From positions 1 to 64,000 of the forward strand of contig NZ_FQXH01000007.1 in NCBI RefSeq assembly GCF_900129915.1: a stretch of 64,000 bases of DNA, written 5' to 3'. How positions within the stretch are numbered: position 1 is the stretch's first letter; each line of letters begins with the position of its first letter. This DNA is from Tepidibacter thalassicus DSM 15285. GTDB lineage: Bacteria > Bacillota > Clostridia > Peptostreptococcales > Peptostreptococcaceae. This document shows, in pieces, positions 24,982 to 33,866 of this stretch. Both the position numbers and the translations under genes were made by a program. The notes below the pieces were generated by a model. The model did no database searches and was not told where the DNA came from. It saw nothing but the letters and a program-made list of their open reading frames with translations.

Positions 24982-27971
24982 TATTTTCCACCCCTTCCCA
25001 TTGTTACTCTTTGTCTATAGAATTCTAGTTCATAAGCAAGTTGCTCAATGTCTTTATCTGCGTTATTATAAAAATTTTCTATATGAAGAGTAATTCCACT
25101 AGAAGTAGCACTTTCAGAATTAAAACTTTTATCTCCTACTTTTTTAAGAGCTCTTGCTAGAATATCATCTAGTCGATCGATTGGAAGTACTGCTTCTGTT
25201 CCCGCTTCACCAACTCCGATAACGCTTGGTCTATTAAAAATACCACCCTTTGCATACCAATTAACATGTACTTTAGGAACAGGAATACTAACACCAGCTA
25301 TTTCTCTATGTGAAACTGAAAAATCAAAATGAGGTGTAGGAATATGGATATTTTTAAATGGTCTTACAATAGCTCTTGCTATATCCCTAAAAATATTACT
25401 TGCTTTTGATTTTAAATTATTCCATGTTTCCGTTAAGCTATTTTTAATATTACTCCAGGTATTTATCATTTTAGTTTTTATATTATTAACTGATTGTGAG
25501 ATTGTATTTGATATACTCGACATCTTACCACCAGTAATTTTGTCAAGAACATTGAATGTATTTTCCCAAACAGTTTTGTATATTTCTGTATAAGTTCCTA
25601 TTACACCCTTTATACCTCCACCATGTTCATTTATTTTACTTCTAATTATTTGCCATGTTTGTGATGTGTTTTCTTTCATTGAATTCCATTTTTCAGACAT
25701 AGTACTTTTTATAGAATTCATCTTATCTTTTACATTATCGAATACACCTGATATTTTACTTTTTACTGTAGTTTGTATATTCCCCCATGCTTCACTAGTG
25801 CTAGTTTTTATATTATTCCATGTGCTAGTAGTTTTTTCTTTAACTTGATTCCATTTGTTCGATATACTTTCTTTTATATCATTAAATTTTTTACTTAAAA
25901 ACTCTTTTAATTTTTTAGCACCTTCTTTAATCTTATCCCAGTTTTTAATTATCAAGTATCCTGCTACAACTGCACCTGCGATAGCCAAACCCCAAGGGCT
26001 AAATAAGCCACCTAAAAGTGGTTTTAAAAATCCAGCAAATTTAGTTGCTGCTGATGAAATAGATCCCCAATGCGTAATTAATTTGCCTCCGACTAACATC
26101 ACATTGCCTATCGCCCCTGCGAATTGTCCAAATATGAGTAATATAGGACCAATTGCCGCAACTAATAAGCCTATTTTTACTATCAATTCTTGCTGTGCTG
26201 GACTAAGTGAATTAAATTTATCTGTCCATTCTTGTATTTTAGCAACTAGTTTTGTTATCATAGGCATTAGTGTTTCTCCTATGCTTATAGCAGCACCTTC
26301 CAAAGCTGATTTTAATTTTGTCAATTGACCTTGAAGATTATCTTGCATTGTTTTTGCCATTTCTTTTGCTTTACCTTTGCTTTCTTCTATTGCACTCGCT
26401 AATTTCATATAATCTTTTTCACTTGCATTTACTATAGCTAAAAGTCCTGACATAGCTTCTTTCCCTGCTATTTGTGCTGCATAAAATGCTTGTTGATCTG
26501 GTGTTAAATCTTTGAATTTTTCTCTTAATTCTTCCATTATTTGAATAAAAGGTTTCATTTTACCAGTAGTAGCATCTTTTATAGTTATACCAAGCATGTC
26601 CATAGCTGTTCCACTTTCCTTTGTCGGTTTAACCAACCTTGTCATAATAGAACGTAAAGCAGTACCACTATTTGATGCTTTTATTCCTGCATTAGCCATC
26701 AATCCTAACGCAAGAGCTGTTTCTTTTGCTGTATAACCTAAACTTCCTGCAACTGGTGCTACATATTTGAACGATTCGCCTAACATGCTAACATTTGTAT
26801 TCGCATTACTTGAAGTTGCTGCTAATAAATCAGCAAAATCATTTGCTTCATTCGCTTTCATACCAAATGCTGTCATTGCATCTGTTACTATATCTGATAC
26901 AGTTGCTAAATCTTCTCCGCTAGCTGCTGCTAAGTTCATTACTCCACTTAATCCATCAAGCATTTGTTCTGTTTTCCAACCAGCCATAGACATATATTTA
27001 AGTGCTTCTGCACTTTGGCTAGCACTAAATTTTGTTGTTGATCCCATTTCTAAAGCTTTATCTTTCAAAGCTTCTAAATCATCACCTGTAGCTCCACTAA
27101 TAGCTTGTACTTCAGACATAGCAGATTCAAAATCCATTGCAGTTTTGACACTTGCAGCACCTATGCCAACAAGCGGCATTGTAACTGTTGTAAGTGATTT
27201 ACCAACATCTTGCATTTTTTTGCCCACGTTTTGCATTTTAGTGCCTACAGCTTTTAGTTTGTTCCCTAGCTGTATCCATCTATTCTCTTGTATTCTAATA
27301 TCATCATTAACCTTTTTTAGATCTCGTTCTAAATAATTTAACTTTGTCTGTGCATTATTATATTGAATTGCTAAATTCTGTGTAGCTTTAGCATCTGTGC
27401 CTTTTGTTTCTTTCGATTTTTCAAACGCTTCTTTAAGTGCTTGTACTTTTTGTTTCTGCAAATCAATAGATTTATTAAGATAATCAGCTTTTACTTTTAA
27501 TTTATCTGTAGAACTTCCAAAGCCACTTAATGCACTGCTAGCATTTTTAAATTCTGATTGTACTACTTGTAATTGCCGATCAAGTTTAGTACATCTGTTT
27601 GTCTGCTGTTCTATTGTGTTATTTGTTTCTCTTAATTCATTTTCTAATCTTGATAGTTCTGCTTGAGCTCTATTGTATTGAATAGCAAGGTTTTGTGTCG
27701 CTTTATTATCTGCCCCTTTTGTTCGTAGACTCTCTTCGTATTTCCGTCTCAGCACTTCAACTTTTTGGCTTTGTATATCTATTTGTTTATTTAAACTTTC
27801 TGCTTTTAGTCGCAATTGTTCTGTAGAATTACCAAAATTACCTAATTTAACACTTGCTGCTTGAAATTCTGATTGTACTACTCTTAATTGTCTATTTAGT
27901 TTGCTAATAGAAGTGTTAAATCCAGTTGAATCCATACCTACCCTAACAACAAGACTACCTACTTCAGCCAT
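24981..27971 (-). CDS. Tail tape measure protein (TP901 family)
   Basis: A 996-residue protein that sets tail length. The first 230 residues contain two copies of a coiled-coil unit (QLRVVQSEFQAASVKLGNFG and QLQVVQSEFKNASSALSGFG, each ending in KATQNLAIQYN-A). The TP901 core follows (TAMDFESAMSEVQAISGATG, MTAFGMKANEANDFADLLAA, GNSGTALRSIMTRL-like stretch). Hydrophobic segments lie near 590-640 and 650-675, then repeated WN-x-I/V-K units and a C-terminal GGIFNRPSVIGVGEAGTEAV motif common in tape measures. Confidence 0.95.
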   Translation of the reverse strand: MAEVGSLVVRVGMDSTGFNTSISKLNRQLRVVQSEFQAASVKLGNFGNSTEQLRLKAESLNKQIDIQSQKVEVLRRKYEESLRTKGADNKATQNLAIQYNRAQAELSRLENELRETNNTIEQQTNRCTKLDRQLQVVQSEFKNASSALSGFGSSTDKLKVKADYLNKSIDLQKQKVQALKEAFEKSKETKGTDAKATQNLAIQYNNAQTKLNYLERDLKKVNDDIRIQENRWIQLGNKLKAVGTKMQNVGKKMQDVGKSLTTVTMPLVGIGAASVKTAMDFESAMSEVQAISGATGDDLEALKDKALEMGSTTKFSASQSAEALKYMSMAGWKTEQMLDGLSGVMNLAAASGEDLATVSDIVTDAMTAFGMKANEANDFADLLAATSSNANTNVSMLGESFKYVAPVAGSLGYTAKETALALGLMANAGIKASNSGTALRSIMTRLVKPTKESGTAMDMLGITIKDATTGKMKPFIQIMEELREKFKDLTPDQQAFYAAQIAGKEAMSGLLAIVNASEKDYMKLASAIEESKGKAKEMAKTMQDNLQGQLTKLKSALEGAAISIGETLMPMITKLVAKIQEWTDKFNSLSPAQQELIVKIGLLVAAIGPILLIFGQFAGAIGNVMLVGGKLITHWGSISSAATKFAGFLKPLLGGLFSPWGLAIAGAVVAGYLIIKNWDKIKEGAKKLKEFLSKKFNDIKESISNKWNQVKEKTTSTWNNIKTSTSEAWGNIQTTVKSKISGVFDNVKDKMNSIKSTMSEKWNSMKENTSQTWQIIRSKINEHGGGIKGVIGTYTEIYKTVWENTFNVLDKITGGKMSSISNTISQSVNNIKTKMINTWSNIKNSLTETWNNLKSKASNIFRDIARAIVRPFKNIHIPTPHFDFSVSHREIAGVSIPVPKVHVNWYAKGGIFNRPSVIGVGEAGTEAVLPIDRLDDILARALKKVGDKSFNSESATSSGITLHIENFYNNADKDIEQLAYELEFYRQRVTMGRGGK

Positions 27972-27992
27972 TATCTCACCTCCCTATTCCTA

Positions 27993-28516
27993 TTATAGAA
28001 TTTGGTCAATATATGTTTTCTTCTCTTCAACATCTAATCCATTAACTTGTATATGCACCCTCCACAATGCATACAGTTTTTTAAGAGTGCATTTCCAAAA
28101 CTCTTTTTCGCTCATTCCTAGAAGCACAGTAGCCATGTAATATAACCAATCCCAGTCCAACGTTTCATTGTCAGACTGGGATTCTAGTTTTTTTCTTTAT
28201 TTTCTTCGTCACCATTAGGATTAGGCATAGCATCACTTATTGCTTTTGATATAATATCTACTACTTCATTAAGTTTTTCTAGTGTAATCATCTTACCTAC
28301 TTCTTTTTCTGTAAGTCCTTCATCTTCATGTATTAATCCAGCCCAAAGCAACGTTCTTATTCCTTTCACACTACCCTTTTGCAATTCTTCAAATGCTTTC
28401 TGAATGCTGCCGAACCTATCTTCTAATTCACAAAATGAATTTAAATCAAACAATAAATGTCTTTCTTTATCCAATTTAATTTTTATGCCTACTTGCTTTA
28501 ATTCTTTACCTTTCAT
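27993..28516 (-). CDS. Tail assembly chaperone gpGT, made by -1 frameshift
   Basis: The 110-residue upstream protein ends in GAA-AAA-AAC-TAG. Slipping one base back at A-AAA-AAC continues in the -1 frame for about 63 codons, LESQSDNETLDWDWLYYMAT and onward to a TAA at 27993-27995, giving about 172 residues. The extension matches the usual GT T-domain in size and position: between the G-type gene and the tape measure. It would bind the tape measure protein during tail assembly. Confidence 0.85.
28148..28193 (-). promoter_or_regulatory. Programmed -1 frameshift site with stimulatory hairpin
   Basis: The slippery heptamer AAAAAAC is at 28187-28193 in the correct X-XXY-YYZ phase. A perfect 10-bp stem (AATCCCAGTC on both strands, 28148-28157 with 28174-28183, 16-base loop) begins just past the zero-frame stop codon, a few bases downstream, as expected for a stimulator. 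Confidence 0.87.
28184..28516 (-). CDS. Tail assembly chaperone gpG-like protein
   Basis: A 110-residue zero-frame product between the major tail protein and tape measure genes. The sequence IKLDKERHLLFDLNSFCELE, then TLLWAGLIHEDEGLTEKEVG, is typical of the first tail assembly chaperone in Gram-positive siphoviruses. The C-terminal NPNGDEENKEKN is the run that encodes the slippery site. Most ribosomes should stop here, a minority making the gpGT fusion. Confidence 0.85.
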   Translation of the reverse strand: MKGKELKQVGIKIKLDKERHLLFDLNSFCELEDRFGSIQKAFEELQKGSVKGIRTLLWAGLIHEDEGLTEKEVGKMITLEKLNEVVDIISKAISDAMPNPNGDEENKEKN

Positions 28517-28556
28517 TATTTACACCTCCAAATTTAAGGTAGGAAATTAATCCTAC

Positions 28557-29129
28557 CTATGCTAATGTTGCATTTTCTTCATATACAGAATCAAACCATT
28601 TGTCAGCTAATGCTTGTGTGAATCCTGTTGTATCTTCATCTGCTGATACTTGCCATGCTTCGTCATATATTCTTTTTAAGAATGTTCCTTTTAGTTTTGG
28701 AGTAGAGAAATTGGCTTTATCCTCATTAGTATGATATTCTTCTTCAATGAGTGAAAATTTACCTTTGTAAAGCCATACATATTTATATTTTCCATTAGAT
28801 TTTTTGCTTTTAAAACCAATCGCAACGTATGGTGCTTGGTCTGTTGCTTTTTTTACCAATGCACCATTGTTATCTATTGTATGTCCTTGTAAATCTGCAA
28901 GAACCTCAACTGGTAAATCTGATACTTCTAATTCAACACTAATCTCTCCTAAAGTTTCAACAGTTTCAACAATACCATCATCAGCATATAAACTATCAGT
29001 ATTTGTTGATGGACTTATCTTTGCATCAATCGCAGGTGCTATCGGCTTTACTGTATCATATGTAACGCCTGTGTTATCATCTTTAACAAGTTTTGCGTAA
29101 ACAAGATTTCTTAAACCTATTGTAGCCAT
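28557..29129 (-). CDS. Major tail protein
   Basis: A 190-residue tail tube protein. MATIGLRNLVYAKLVKDDNT, then the TNTDSLYADDGIVETVETLG and GEISVELEVSDLPVEVLADL strands, match the phi13/TP901-type major tail protein family. Start at the ATG at 29129, which follows AGGAAGTG; three codons further upstream are open but lack a site. It is followed by the chaperone genes. Confidence 0.92.
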   Translation of the reverse strand: MATIGLRNLVYAKLVKDDNTGVTYDTVKPIAPAIDAKISPSTNTDSLYADDGIVETVETLGEISVELEVSDLPVEVLADLQGHTIDNNGALVKKATDQAPYVAIGFKSKKSNGKYKYVWLYKGKFSLIEEEYHTNEDKANFSTPKLKGTFLKRIYDEAWQVSADEDTTGFTQALADKWFDSVYEENATLA

Positions 29130-29153
29130 AAATAACACTTCCTTTCTTAATTT

Positions 29154-29480
29154 TTAATTATTTTGAGCATAGAAAAAACGCATACTTTTATGATATACGC
29201 CTGTATCTTTCTCATATAAATCTATTGATGATGTTCTCTTAAATCCTACGTTTTCAAGTAGTTCTCTTGTTTGTTTTGCTATATCATTATAATTACCTTT
29301 ACTCCAAATATCAATTTGAACATAAAACATTGTTTGTATTTCAACATCATCAGCAAACAACTCACCTTGTTCATTGTAACAGAAAAAAGTTATGTAAGTA
29401 TCTTCGTTTCCGTTGTATTTTTGAAAGCAAACAGGTATTCCTAAGGGTTGTAATGTATCAATTATCAATTTATTTATCAT
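29154..29480 (-). CDS. Tail terminator / completion protein
   Basis: A 108-residue protein directly before the major tail protein gene, the usual position of the tail terminator. LGIPVCFQKYNGNEDTYITF, VQIDIWSKGNYNDIAKQTRE and the final DTGVYHKSMRFFYAQ fit the DUF3168-like/Gp17 tail completion group. It overlaps the previous gene by 4 bp. Confidence 0.8.
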   Translation of the reverse strand: MINKLIIDTLQPLGIPVCFQKYNGNEDTYITFFCYNEQGELFADDVEIQTMFYVQIDIWSKGNYNDIAKQTRELLENVGFKRTSSIDLYEKDTGVYHKSMRFFYAQNN

Positions 29481-29860
29481 AATCCCAACCCCTTTTTAAG
29501 TTCTTTTATTATAATCTCTTTTATTTTGCTTTTATTTTTCTCGTAAGCAGGGGCTAAATAAGGTTTTGCTGGCATTTTACTTGTCCCCCACTCAATAAAT
29601 TTTCCATAAAACATTTCACTATTATCACCTTTTGTAATACCTACTTCCACATACTTCTCACCATTTTTAGTTTTAATATTACTTATTTTAAGCCCTTCTC
29701 TTAGTCTCCCTGTATCAACAGGTGCATTTGCTTTTGCATCTTCTAAAATCGGCTCTGCTGCTTTTTTTATTGCTTTATTTTCTATTCTACTTGTTTTATT
29801 ACCCATTTCCTGCAATTTCTGCTCTAATTCCTTTAAACCTTCTAGTTTAAATTCAGCCAT
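29477..29860 (-). CDS. HK97 gp10-like head-tail joining protein
   Basis: A 127-residue protein with KKAAEPILEDAKANAPVDTG, RLREGLKISN and the late EWGTSKMPAKPYLAPAYEKN pattern that defines the HK97 gp10 family. It lies between head-closure and tail-terminator genes and overlaps each by 4-8 bp, in a tightly coupled connector set. Confidence 0.9.
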   Translation of the reverse strand: MAEFKLEGLKELEQKLQEMGNKTSRIENKAIKKAAEPILEDAKANAPVDTGRLREGLKISNIKTKNGEKYVEVGITKGDNSEMFYGKFIEWGTSKMPAKPYLAPAYEKNKSKIKEIIIKELKKGLGL

Positions 29861-30188
29861 TGTTAACCACCTCGGCTATTAACTCAACAAACTTATTGTT
29901 AAAATTATAATTGTTTATATAAACAATATTATATAGTTTATTATTAAATCTAATTTTCATATCTGTGTTTAATTTAATGTCTTTTCTATATCTAATAAGA
30001 AATCGTATTTTGACTTTACTATAATCTGCACCTGCTTTAAAAACTTCTCTTCCACTCATATTAGATACTTTTGCCCAGCACTTACATACTTCTGTTTCTT
30101 GCTCTGTTGCAAAACCATATTCATCTTGCATTTGTTGTATTTCTACTATAGATATACGTTTATTCAGTTCGCCTATTTTTATATCCAT
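29853..30188 (-). CDS. Phage head closure protein
   Basis: A 111-residue SPP1 gp16/HK97 gp9-like head-tail joining protein. IGELNKRISIVEIQQMQDEYG, the CWAKVSNMSGREVFKAGADY segment and FLIRYRKDI are characteristic of this family. It seals the capsid vertex after packaging. Confidence 0.9.
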   Translation of the reverse strand: MDIKIGELNKRISIVEIQQMQDEYGFATEQETEVCKCWAKVSNMSGREVFKAGADYSKVKIRFLIRYRKDIKLNTDMKIRFNNKLYNIVYINNYNFNNKFVELIAEVVNNG

Positions 30189-30190
30189 AG

Positions 30191-30475
30191 TTACACCTCT
30201 TCTTGTGTATATTTTAACTGCAATATAATAGTCTCTAAGCTAAAAGCAAGTTTATCAGCTTTGCCAGTAACCTCTCTATTCTCGTACCAATGAGATACTA
30301 ATAGCTTTATTGCTAGTTTATATAACTCTTTTGTATAGTCTTTATTTACACCTGCATTAGTTAAATATTCTTCTGCTGCAGTAATTAAATTATCTAATAG
30401 CATATCTTCTTCTGTGTAATCTTGTTCTAATCGTAGAAATTCTTTAACTTCTGATATATCCAATATTATCACCAC
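30191..30475 (-). CDS. Head-tail connector protein (gp6-like)
   Basis: A 94-residue helical protein. LDISEVKEFLRLEQDYTEED followed by LLDNLITAAEEYLTNAGV and LAIKLLVSHWYENREVTG is the signature of the HK97 gp6/phage connector family, the adaptor ring under the portal. It lies between capsid and head-closure genes. Confidence 0.9.
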   Translation of the reverse strand: MVIILDISEVKEFLRLEQDYTEEDMLLDNLITAAEEYLTNAGVNKDYTKELYKLAIKLLVSHWYENREVTGKADKLAFSLETIILQLKYTQEEV

Positions 30476-30504
30476 CTATTAAAAAGAAGGGAGTACCCCT
30501 TCTT

Positions 30505-31662
30505 TTATACTACTGCTGTAACGTCAATTTTACCTCTTACAATCGCAGCACTATCCCATGCTTTATACTGCTCTCTTTCGATTACTCTTAGCTCTGTCCT
30601 ATCTTTCCTAAATGCTGTACCACCAACATTAGTTGAAGCTATTTCATATCTTTGTCTATCAAATTTAATTACTCCCTCTTTAAAATCTCCAACATATATT
30701 GGCGCATATTTTGTAGTAGTTCCAGTAGTAGACAGTTGACTGTTAGGAACTACTATAACAGGTTTACCGAATAAGATTTTGCGTGTAGGTTGAGTTATAT
30801 CATCTTTTAGAAGTGGTCTACCATTTTTATCTTCTAACGTATCAAGATATTGGAATCCATCTTGATTAGTAAGTATCTTAGCTCCTACAGCATGTATTGG
30901 ATCAAGTGTAACATTCAAAGCTTTCTTAATAGCTTTGTAGTCAGCAAATGTTTTTTCACTTAAAGAATTTAATATCGCTAAAAATAATGTATTATTTGTT
31001 ACAATAGATTTCTTGCCTATCCATTTTTTAAGATAGTTAATTATATTTTGGTCGCTATCTTTAAGTAAATCATTCGGGATTGGTAACCAACCAGCATATT
31101 TCTGAATTGTATAACTAATAGTCTCAAATTGTGGGCTTGCCATTTCATCTATATCAGCCGTATCATCAGTAATATTAACAAGTGGAGTCATAGTTGCTAT
31201 CTTTTCAATTACCCTACTACCTGTAAGACTAGAAACTGGTTCAATTGTTGCAAGTTTAGATAAATCAATTAAACTCCTTTTATATTCGTTTATTTTTGTT
31301 TGTAAATCTTGTGGCACCAATAAACCACCATCAGCGTCAGTACTTTCTGATAAAGAGTTTTTGAATTCTAAAACTTCCCTGTCCTCAGCTGTTAACCTTT
31401 TACCCTTAAGTGCCTTAAAGAAAGCATTTTGGTATAATTGTTCCTGTTCTTTTTCATCTTTAATCTCTCCAATAGGTTTACCTGAAATATTTTGTGCTTC
31501 TAAAGCCTCAAGTTCATCCATAAGATCTAATTGATTTTTTAATTCTTTAGCTTCATTTACTTTATTTTTAGCTTCTGTCATTTTGTTTTCTTCCACGAGT
31601 TGTCTAGCTTCAGCCTTTAAAATTTCAATTTGATTTTTTAGTTCTTGTCTTTTCTTGCTCAT
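30505..31662 (-). CDS. Major capsid protein (HK97 fold)
   Basis: A 385-residue capsid precursor. The N-terminal 110 residues form a coiled-coil scaffold (delta) domain (KKRQELKNQIEILKAEARQL onward) that the neighbouring protease would remove. The HK97 fold follows, with SESTDADGGLLVPQDLQTKI, YTIQKYAGWLPIPNDLLKDS, AKILTNQDGFQYLDTLEDKN and the final RQRYEIASTNVGGTAFRKDR. Gene order protease-capsid is standard. Confidence 0.95.
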   Translation of the reverse strand: MSKKRQELKNQIEILKAEARQLVEENKMTEAKNKVNEAKELKNQLDLMDELEALEAQNISGKPIGEIKDEKEQEQLYQNAFFKALKGKRLTAEDREVLEFKNSLSESTDADGGLLVPQDLQTKINEYKRSLIDLSKLATIEPVSSLTGSRVIEKIATMTPLVNITDDTADIDEMASPQFETISYTIQKYAGWLPIPNDLLKDSDQNIINYLKKWIGKKSIVTNNTLFLAILNSLSEKTFADYKAIKKALNVTLDPIHAVGAKILTNQDGFQYLDTLEDKNGRPLLKDDITQPTRKILFGKPVIVVPNSQLSTTGTTTKYAPIYVGDFKEGVIKFDRQRYEIASTNVGGTAFRKDRTELRVIEREQYKAWDSAAIVRGKIDVTAVV

Positions 31663-31700
31663 TATTAATTACCTCCAATATTTTGTATTAAAAAAGAACC

Positions 31701-32444
31701 TTATATAAGGTCCAATTCAATCAACAATTTTTCTTTTTCTAAATTTTTGTTATTATCAATCTGCTTTTTCTCTATTGCAAATAACTTCTTTATAGCTTCA
31801 TTAGTGCTATTCACTATTGCAAATCTATTATAAGCAAAATCTTTGATATTACTTACTTCTATTTGCTTATCTTCATATAAAACACCATCTGCAAAACCAT
31901 TTTTAACTGCTACATTAGCACTCATCCAAGTTTCATCATCCATCATGCTAGATATTTTATCTCCAGATAACCCTGTCTTATTCACATATGCATTTACAAT
32001 AGTTTCTTTTACAGCATCTAGTATTTCTGCTGTTTTTCTCATTTCTCTCATATCACCACTAGCAATAGTGAGTGGATTATGTATCATCATAATTGCAACT
32101 GGCGACATAAGCACTTCATCTCCTGCCATGGCAATTACAGAAGCTGCAGACATAGCTTTTCCATCAATTTTAACGGTTACTTTGCCTTTATGCTCTTTAA
32201 GGGCATTATAAATTCCTGCTGCTGCAAATACATCCCCACCATAACTATCAATCCATACTATTATATCTTTCCCTTTGTATTTACTTAATTCATCTTTAAA
32301 TACATTTGGTGCAGTATGCTCAATTTCAAACCATTCATATATCCAAGCATCATCATTACTTACAATTTCACCTTCAATTCGCAATTCAACACTTTCTGTA
32401 TTATCCTTTTCATTTTTTATGGTCGCAAAATTCCAGAACTTCAT
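31701..32444 (-). CDS. ClpP-like prohead maturation protease
   Basis: A 247-residue serine protease of the ClpP/S14 fold that processes the capsid precursor. The nucleophile serine lies in KAMSAASVIAMAGDEV, the catalytic histidine in IMMIHNPLTIA, and DSYGGDVFAAAGIYNAL is the conserved glycine-rich oxyanion loop. It begins right at the portal stop codon (1-bp overlap). Confidence 0.93.
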   Translation of the reverse strand: MKFWNFATIKNEKDNTESVELRIEGEIVSNDDAWIYEWFEIEHTAPNVFKDELSKYKGKDIIVWIDSYGGDVFAAAGIYNALKEHKGKVTVKIDGKAMSAASVIAMAGDEVLMSPVAIMMIHNPLTIASGDMREMRKTAEILDAVKETIVNAYVNKTGLSGDKISSMMDDETWMSANVAVKNGFADGVLYEDKQIEVSNIKDFAYNRFAIVNSTNEAIKKLFAIEKKQIDNNKNLEKEKLLIELDLI

Positions 32445-33694
32445 TACTTGTCACCCCCCTTCTCATATGCAGCACCAGCTTTTTCAATAGGTGTCATAGT
32501 TCCATTTACAAGCAGTTGGTCACCACCTTCTTTGGGCTCTAATTCTTCAAGTGCTCTTACTTCATTAGGTGTAATAAAACCTGCTTGAATGCCTATTCTG
32601 TATGCCTCGTATCTTGTTTTTATATCACCCCTTAAAATTACATCTGCATTAAACTTCATATAGTAGCCTTGCTGTATCTCTTTTGTAGTGAAAAGCTTAT
32701 ATGTAAGCTCGTCCTCATACATTTTTAAAATAGCCATCAGAGTATCCGTATAAAACTCCCTGTTAGCTTCACTAGTGCTTGCATAACTTGCTTTTTGCAA
32801 ATCGTTCACCTGATGTAGCTTTATGCCATATGCTGCAGTCAATTGCCTAATCGTCAAATTAGTATTTTCTAAAAACTGCGCATCCGTCATTTTTAAACTA
32901 ATAGGCTGATATTGAAAGCCTATTGGCAGTAAACTAACTTTATTTGCATTTTTAAGCCCATTTGACATCTGCTCAAACTTTTCTCTAAATGTTTGTTCAG
33001 CCTTTGAGTTCAAATCTCCTACATATTGAATTATTCCTTTGATTTGCATGCCATTTTTATAGCTATTATTAAGAAACATACTTGAACTTTTAGCATTCTC
33101 TATACTATTTCTAAGAGTTTCAATAGGGTTTATGCCAGCTATACCATTAGTTGTAAGCCCTTTGAAATGTAGTAAATCAGTAGATTCTATTCTATATTGA
33201 TGTCCTAAATTATCAGTAAATACATACCAAATTTTATTTTTAGAGCTTAGCAACCCTACATCATCAACATATATCTTCACTTTTGCGCTATCCAAAGGAT
33301 ATAAGCCTAAAATAGTACCTGCTTTTCTGCCTACTTTTACTCTGTCTATCCAAACATAAGCATTTCCATAGATATTTCTTTGAGTTTCTATACACTTCCA
33401 AAAATCACTTGCACTCATATATGGGTTTGGTCTCAATTTAAGCATTGAATATAGATAATGTTCCTTAGCTTTTCTTGTACCATTGCTATCCTTGTATACT
33501 TTCAAAGGGAGTTTACTTACAGTCTCTGCTAAAATTTTAATGCAAGTATAGACTGTAATTTCATTCAAAGAGTTTTTACCACTAATATTCAATTCATCTG
33601 TACTTAATCCCATTTCTTCTAACCATTGCGAAAGACTTTGCAAGCCATCAATAGTTTCATTCTTAAAAACTTGTTTTTTTCTGCTAAATATCAA
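32444..33694 (-). CDS. Phage portal protein (HK97 gp3-like)
   Basis: A 416-residue portal. NEITVYTCIKILAETVSKLP, LRPNPYMSASDFWKCIETQR, NAYVWIDRV and the late TNLTIRQLTAAYGIKLHQVN, then ASTSEANREFYTDTLMAILK, are typical of HK97-type portals. The start is a TTG at 33694, 5 bp after AGGAGGTGAT, which overlaps the end of the upstream small gene. Confidence 0.93.
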   Translation of the reverse strand: MIFSRKKQVFKNETIDGLQSLSQWLEEMGLSTDELNISGKNSLNEITVYTCIKILAETVSKLPLKVYKDSNGTRKAKEHYLYSMLKLRPNPYMSASDFWKCIETQRNIYGNAYVWIDRVKVGRKAGTILGLYPLDSAKVKIYVDDVGLLSSKNKIWYVFTDNLGHQYRIESTDLLHFKGLTTNGIAGINPIETLRNSIENAKSSSMFLNNSYKNGMQIKGIIQYVGDLNSKAEQTFREKFEQMSNGLKNANKVSLLPIGFQYQPISLKMTDAQFLENTNLTIRQLTAAYGIKLHQVNDLQKASYASTSEANREFYTDTLMAILKMYEDELTYKLFTTKEIQQGYYMKFNADVILRGDIKTRYEAYRIGIQAGFITPNEVRALEELEPKEGGDQLLVNGTMTPIEKAGAAYEKGGDK

Positions 33695-33700
33695 TATTTA

Positions 33701-33865
33701 TCACCTCCTTAGAGGATATTTACTAAAATAAATGCCTAGTCCAAACAAAGTAACTCCAGTAGCATATAATCCTGCTATTTTAGACAATAAAAAAGTAGCT
33801 ATAACTATTATTGTTAAGCCACCTAAAATCAATATATCTTCAATATATTTTTTTATAATTTTCAT
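33701..33865 (-). CDS. Small two-helix membrane protein between terL and portal
   Basis: A 54-residue protein, MKIIKKYIEDILILGGLTII at the start, with two hydrophobic helices (about residues 12-28 and 32-47) and a basic tail (YPLRR). It starts 1 bp after the large terminase stop region and its end forms the portal's ribosome-binding site, so it is translationally coupled. Short hydrophobic proteins often sit here in Gram-positive phages; function unknown. Confidence 0.75.
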   Translation of the reverse strand: MKIIKKYIEDILILGGLTIIVIATFLLSKIAGLYATGVTLFGLGIYFSKYPLRR

Positions 33866-33866
33866 T

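Noticed and set aside
25855-27336. Long plus-strand open frames opposite the tape measure gene
   Set aside because: They mirror the minus-strand coding sequence, have no ribosome-binding sites and show antisense composition.
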